Assembly: GCF_003751085.1 (NCBI RefSeq)
Contig: NZ_RJJY01000001.1
Location: forward strand, 2,356,001-2,420,000
DNA from: Micromonospora sp. Llam0
GTDB taxonomy: Bacteria > Actinomycetota > Actinomycetes > Mycobacteriales > Micromonosporaceae
Direction: 5' to 3'
Length of the DNA stretch: 64,000 nt
Shown here: piece after piece, positions 61,579-64,000 of the stretch
How positions within the stretch are numbered: the first letter of the stretch is position 1
How the letters are laid out: each line of letters begins with the position of its first letter
Position numbers and translations under genes: made by a program
The notes under the pieces: model-generated
What the model saw: only the letters and a program-made list of their open reading frames with translations
Told to the model about the DNA's origin: nothing
The model's database searches: none

Positions 61579-61827
61579 TGGTACCTGGAACTGCTGCACC
61601 CCGACTCAACGGTCACCCGCTACTGCCACATGCTCCGCCGCCCGCCCGTCGAAGTAGGCCAGCAGGTCGCCATCGGCCAAATCGTCGGCCACATCGGCAG
61701 CAGCGGCAACTCCTCCGGACCTCACCTACACCTGGAAACCCATACCGGGCAGCCCGCGACCGAGTCCAACGCCGTTGACCCCGTTGGCTTTTTCGCGATA
61801 CGCGGTATCGATCTGACCGCCACGTAA
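61579..61827 (+). pseudogene. M23 peptidase gene, C-terminal part (split)
   Basis: 82 codons plus stop, in frame with the half ending at 55463: WYLELLHPDSTVTRYCHML, PVEVGQQVAIGQIVGHIGSSGNSSGPHLHLETHTG, then NAVDPVGFFAIRG. It holds the second zinc motif HLHLE that the left half lacks. It matches the same region of the intact paralogue at 59231. The stop (TAA) is followed at once by the repeat ATGTAGGTTCTCA. Confidence 0.9.
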
Positions 61828-62893
61828 ATGTAGGTTCTCAGTGGATCTTTCGGTTTCTCATCGATCTGTCGGTGTACTTGTCGGTTCCGACAGATCGGTG
61901 AGAGGCCGATGGTGCGGCGGCGGCAGCCCACCCGGTCCCGGTGAAGTTGGCGGGTTCCAAGGATCCTTGCGTGCAGCACTATAGTTCGGCGACATGGGGC
62001 GCATCAAGGGGCACTACGAGTGGGACGACGACGACCTCACCCCGGGACAGAAGAAGGAAGGCGGCCTCCACCAGAACCTCTTCGACAGCGAGGGCAACCT
62101 CAAGGGCAGCGCTCGGTTCATCCCCGACGACGGAAGCGAGCCCGAGCCTCTTGTCGTCACCGAGACGGTCTACGTCCCCGTCGAACAGCGCCGCCGAACT
62201 CGGGAAGAGGAAGAACTAGCCCAGGCCATCGCTGTCCTGGTCTCCCACTTGATCGACCGTGGGATCGCCAAAGCCAAGCCCCTCGCAGAGCAGTGGTGGC
62301 GGGAAACGGCTCGTCCAGCCATCGACGCTCAGCGGGCCAAGATGCTTGAGCGTCGCTCGCGACGCAAGGCACAGAAGAAGGCCCCTGTTATGGAGGGGAC
62401 CGTTGTCGAGCCGTTTCAGAAACTGACTGAGGCGTCGGAAGAAGACCGCCCCAACATGTCGAGTGCAGAGGCGCAGGCCCGCTACCTAGCAGCCCTCGCT
62501 GCTCGAGCATATAGCGACGAGCAGATGAGGCTCATTACTAGCGCCGACATCGTCGATGGCGAAGGCACCGCGGAGTTGAGGCGCTCGCTGGCAGAACTCC
62601 CGTCCGATCAGGTCAAGCGCTTGCTCGAGGCAATAGCGACCAACCCCTCCATGCTGGGCGAGAAAACCCTGGCAGAACTGGCAAGCATCCTCGGGCGACG
62701 AGACCGCTCGGGATCTGACAAGTTGCGTCAACTTCGCTGAGGCGGATCGCTGGCCCTGCCTCTCGCTCGATCTGACGGCACCGCCAAGAAAACGACAGAT
62801 CGATGAGAAAGAACGACCGACAAACCGGTGAGAACTCCCGACGCGGCCCAAGGTCAGCCAGCTGTCCGCCGACAAGATCGCCGAGAACCTACA
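61828..62893 (+). mobile_element. one-gene cassette bounded by TGTAGGTTCTC inverted ends
   Basis: The left end is ATGTAGGTTCTCAG (61828); the right end is the inverted CGAGAACCTACAT (62881-62893). Inside the left end TCTCATCGATCTGTCGG (61856-61872) faces CCGACAGATCGGTGAGA (61887-61903), a 17-bp inverted repeat with one mismatch. Inside the right end the same motif recurs twice in direct order, CGACAGATCGATGAGA (62793) and CCGACAAACCGGTGAGA (62817). It encodes one protein and no recombinase, so it would be moved in trans, perhaps by the tandem recombinases nearby. Confidence 0.55.
61994..62740 (+). CDS. unknown charged protein in the small cassette
   Basis: A 248-residue soluble product (MGRIKGHYEWDDDDLTPGQKKEGGLHQNLFDSEGNL). 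Residues about 1-65 are acidic and beta-like, about 68-140 form a very charged helical stretch (EQRRRTREEEELAQAIAVLVSH, KMLERRSRRKAQKKAPV), and the C-terminal half is helical (RYLAALAARAYSDEQMRLITSADIV, LAELPSDQVKRLLEAIATNPSML). No family or catalytic motif is recognised. It is the only gene between the inverted TGTAGGTTCTC ends. A defence or regulatory role is conceivable but unsupported. Confidence 0.72.
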   Translation: MGRIKGHYEWDDDDLTPGQKKEGGLHQNLFDSEGNLKGSARFIPDDGSEPEPLVVTETVYVPVEQRRRTREEEELAQAIAVLVSHLIDRGIAKAKPLAEQWWRETARPAIDAQRAKMLERRSRRKAQKKAPVMEGTVVEPFQKLTEASEEDRPNMSSAEAQARYLAALAARAYSDEQMRLITSADIVDGEGTAELRRSLAELPSDQVKRLLEAIATNPSMLGEKTLAELASILGRRDRSGSDKLRQLR

Positions 62894-63350
62894 TCTCGGT
62901 TCCGAGACCCGTCTTTCGCATGTCGATCTCGGCAGTCACGTATCGGATGGTCTGAGCGGCCGCGCGGATGTGGACCATCGATTTCGTCCAATCGCGGTGA
63001 AGCTCACGGACGGCCTCCGAGCCGTAGGCGGTCACCAGCGCTTGGACTCGAACCTGCTTTTCCAATGACGGCAGCGGCGGCAGCTCCTGGGGCGGATCCG
63101 TATCCATCATCGGGTAGAGCGCCGCACTCCAATAGCCAACGCCCTCGACAACGTCGAGTAGCTCGACATACGCCTCGGATAGGCGCTGCTGCCGACGTGC
63201 ATCGGCAGCCAGGACCCTCTCGTGCTGAAGCCGCGCGTTCGCCAGCCGCTCCGCGTGCAGATGTCCCATACGGGCCCCCAACAGCGTCCCTCCGACCGCG
63301 ATCGAGGAGGCCACGCCGGCCGTCACAACCGGAACCCATTCCCAAGCCAT
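62889..63350 (-). CDS. membrane-anchored hypothetical protein, 3' end at a mobile-element border
   Basis: A 153-residue product from ATG 63350. One N-terminal membrane helix (VPVVTAGVASSIAVGGTLLGARMG) is followed by a long helical part (AERLANARLQHERVLAADARRQQRLSEAYVELLDVVEGVGYW). Such anchored coiled proteins are common and uncharacterised in actinomycetes. Its last codons read ATG then TAG inside the ATGTAGGTTCTC repeat, so the element border supplies the stop and the original C-terminus may be missing. Confidence 0.7.
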   Translation of the reverse strand: MAWEWVPVVTAGVASSIAVGGTLLGARMGHLHAERLANARLQHERVLAADARRQQRLSEAYVELLDVVEGVGYWSAALYPMMDTDPPQELPPLPSLEKQVRVQALVTAYGSEAVRELHRDWTKSMVHIRAAAQTIRYVTAEIDMRKTGLGTEM

Positions 63351-63472
63351 GCGGACATCGTCCCGTATCCTGTCCAGCTGGCCAGGTCGGCTACTACGCG
63401 AGCGCAGGTCTTCCTCGGCAGTAAGACCCACTTCGCGCTGGCGCAAGGAGCACGAGCCACAGGGAGTCGGCC

Positions 63473-64000
63473 CTACGCGTCCGCGATAGTGGCCTGCACC
63501 TCCTCGCGGAGTGTGTCGAGGGCGGAGATGACATGGGCTTGCACCGCCCACCATGCCTCCTGGTAGTTGGTGATCGGATAGGAGAGGCCGAATGCCGGCA
63601 GCGCCTGCGCCGCCTTTCCTGCCGCGCCGACGTGCTGACCGGCATTGCGGAGGTGGGTGACCTTCTGCAACAGGTCCAGCGCGGCCGTCACACGCACCAT
63701 CGCCTCGTCGGGCAAATGGTTGGGCAGATGGCTACGCAGCCGGTCGAACGGCCCGGCGCCCGTGCCGGGTACGTCCAGGGCCTTGAACATCTCGCCAAGA
63801 GCGCTGAGCCGGTCGGTGAACTCGTCCGAGCTGGTGACCTCGAAGACGAGCTTCGCGGCCCGCTCGGTGCTGGGCACATGCACGAGCTTGCGTCCGAAAC
63901 GCAGCCGCCACACGACATCGAGGTAGTCGAAGGCGGTGACCAGGCCGAGCGGGGACGTCGGCTGCGGTATCGCGGCCGGGGCGGCCGGAGCCAGCCAGTT
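63473..64000 (-). CDS. hypothetical protein, 5' end outside window
   Basis: The frame is open to the window edge, giving at least 175 residues; GTG 63913 is probably internal because the preceding PTSPLGLVTAFDYLDVV reads as protein. Visible segments: RLRFGRKLVHVPSTERAAKLVFEVTSSDEFTDRLSALGEMFKAL, then a helical part with MVRVTAALDLLQKVTHLRNAGQHVG and AWWAVQAHVISALDTLREEVQ. No family is recognised. It is on the same strand as the neighbour at 62889, 122 bp away. Confidence 0.65.
   Translation of the reverse strand, partial: NWLAPAAPAAIPQPTSPLGLVTAFDYLDVVWRLRFGRKLVHVPSTERAAKLVFEVTSSDEFTDRLSALGEMFKALDVPGTGAGPFDRLRSHLPNHLPDEAMVRVTAALDLLQKVTHLRNAGQHVGAAGKAAQALPAFGLSYPITNYQEAWWAVQAHVISALDTLREEVQATIADA

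Larger units (their letters stand above)
24288..61827 (+). mobile_element. putative integrative conjugative element (right end unresolved)
   Basis: Directly after a tRNA gene come two integrase genes, then type IV secretion genes (pilin-like, VirB6-like, PrgI-like, VirB4-like, coupling ATPase), a replication-relaxation protein, antirestriction ArdC, DprA, and transglycosylase/M23 hydrolases. This is the content of a conjugative element rather than of chromosome. The left edge is inferred from the tRNA; the right edge is placed at the last recognisable hydrolase fragment and could lie further right. No relaxase of a classical MOB family was recognised. Confidence 0.65.

Noticed and set aside
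24204..62893. Second copy of the tRNA-Leu 3' end that would mark the right end of the conjugative element
   Set aside because: I looked for the T-arm and acceptor string (TTCAAGTCCCCC, CTCGGAC) to the right and did not find it, so no att pair is claimed.

Overview
The window is very GC-rich, actinomycete DNA. Paired HTH/DUF5753 and DUF397 regulator genes, abundant GTG starts, a lipoprotein Cu-superoxide dismutase and gapless 4-bp gene overlaps all fit this. Micromonosporaceae is my guess for the family, but nothing here proves it.

Region 1 (1-10525): the end of a TPR-repeat gene and a small unknown gene are followed by a giant CRISPR array at 1465-10325. I counted 100 copies of a 37-bp repeat (18 left and 82 right of an IS110-family insertion at about 2774-4272), with 98 intact spacers and one spacer split by the IS. 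No cas gene lies anywhere in the 64 kb. The array is probably transcribed leftward from the less GC-rich leader at 10326-10480: the repeat 3' end in that direction is ATCGCAAC-like, and the only terminal degenerate repeat is at 1465.

Region 2 (10527-24287) is chromosomal: an HTH/DUF397 regulator pair, a three-gene operon ending in a GNAT acetyltransferase, an exported AbfB-domain protein, a membrane/TPR pair, a CopC-like and SodC-like copper pair, an MscS channel, a frameshifted K+ channel, an antibiotic-biosynthesis-type monooxygenase, phosphoketolase divergent from an AraC-type regulator, and a tRNA-Leu(GAG).

Region 3 (24288 to about 61827) looks like an integrative conjugative element beside the tRNA. 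It opens with two paralogous AbrB-plus-tyrosine-integrase cassettes in inverted orientation. Then come a sigma-like regulator and a type IV secretion set (pilin-like, VirB6/TrbL-like, PrgI-like, VirB4-like, VirD4-type coupling protein), a replication-relaxation family protein, and a long rightward block of small unknown genes plus a diguanylate cyclase, an ArdC-like antirestriction protein, a DprA-like protein and a flavoprotein. An IS701-family element with a CTAA target duplication cut off the last residues of the flavoprotein gene. The 8-mer CCCAACAG recurs in intergenic clusters of the element.

Region 4 (54675-62893) is a nest of site-specific recombination. A transglycosylase/M23 peptidase gene for conjugation is split in frame into halves at 54675-55463 and 61579-61827 by 6.1 kb carrying two overlapping tyrosine-recombinase genes, an intact paralogous M23 gene and a membrane-protein gene. 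Copies of a TGTAGGTTCTC-type repeat sit just after stop codons at 60332, 60558 and 61828, and inverted at 62881. The last two bound a one-gene cassette that also carries subterminal GATC-centred repeats. This is the best candidate here for an undescribed mobile system. The window closes with two hypothetical genes on the minus strand, the last running off the end.
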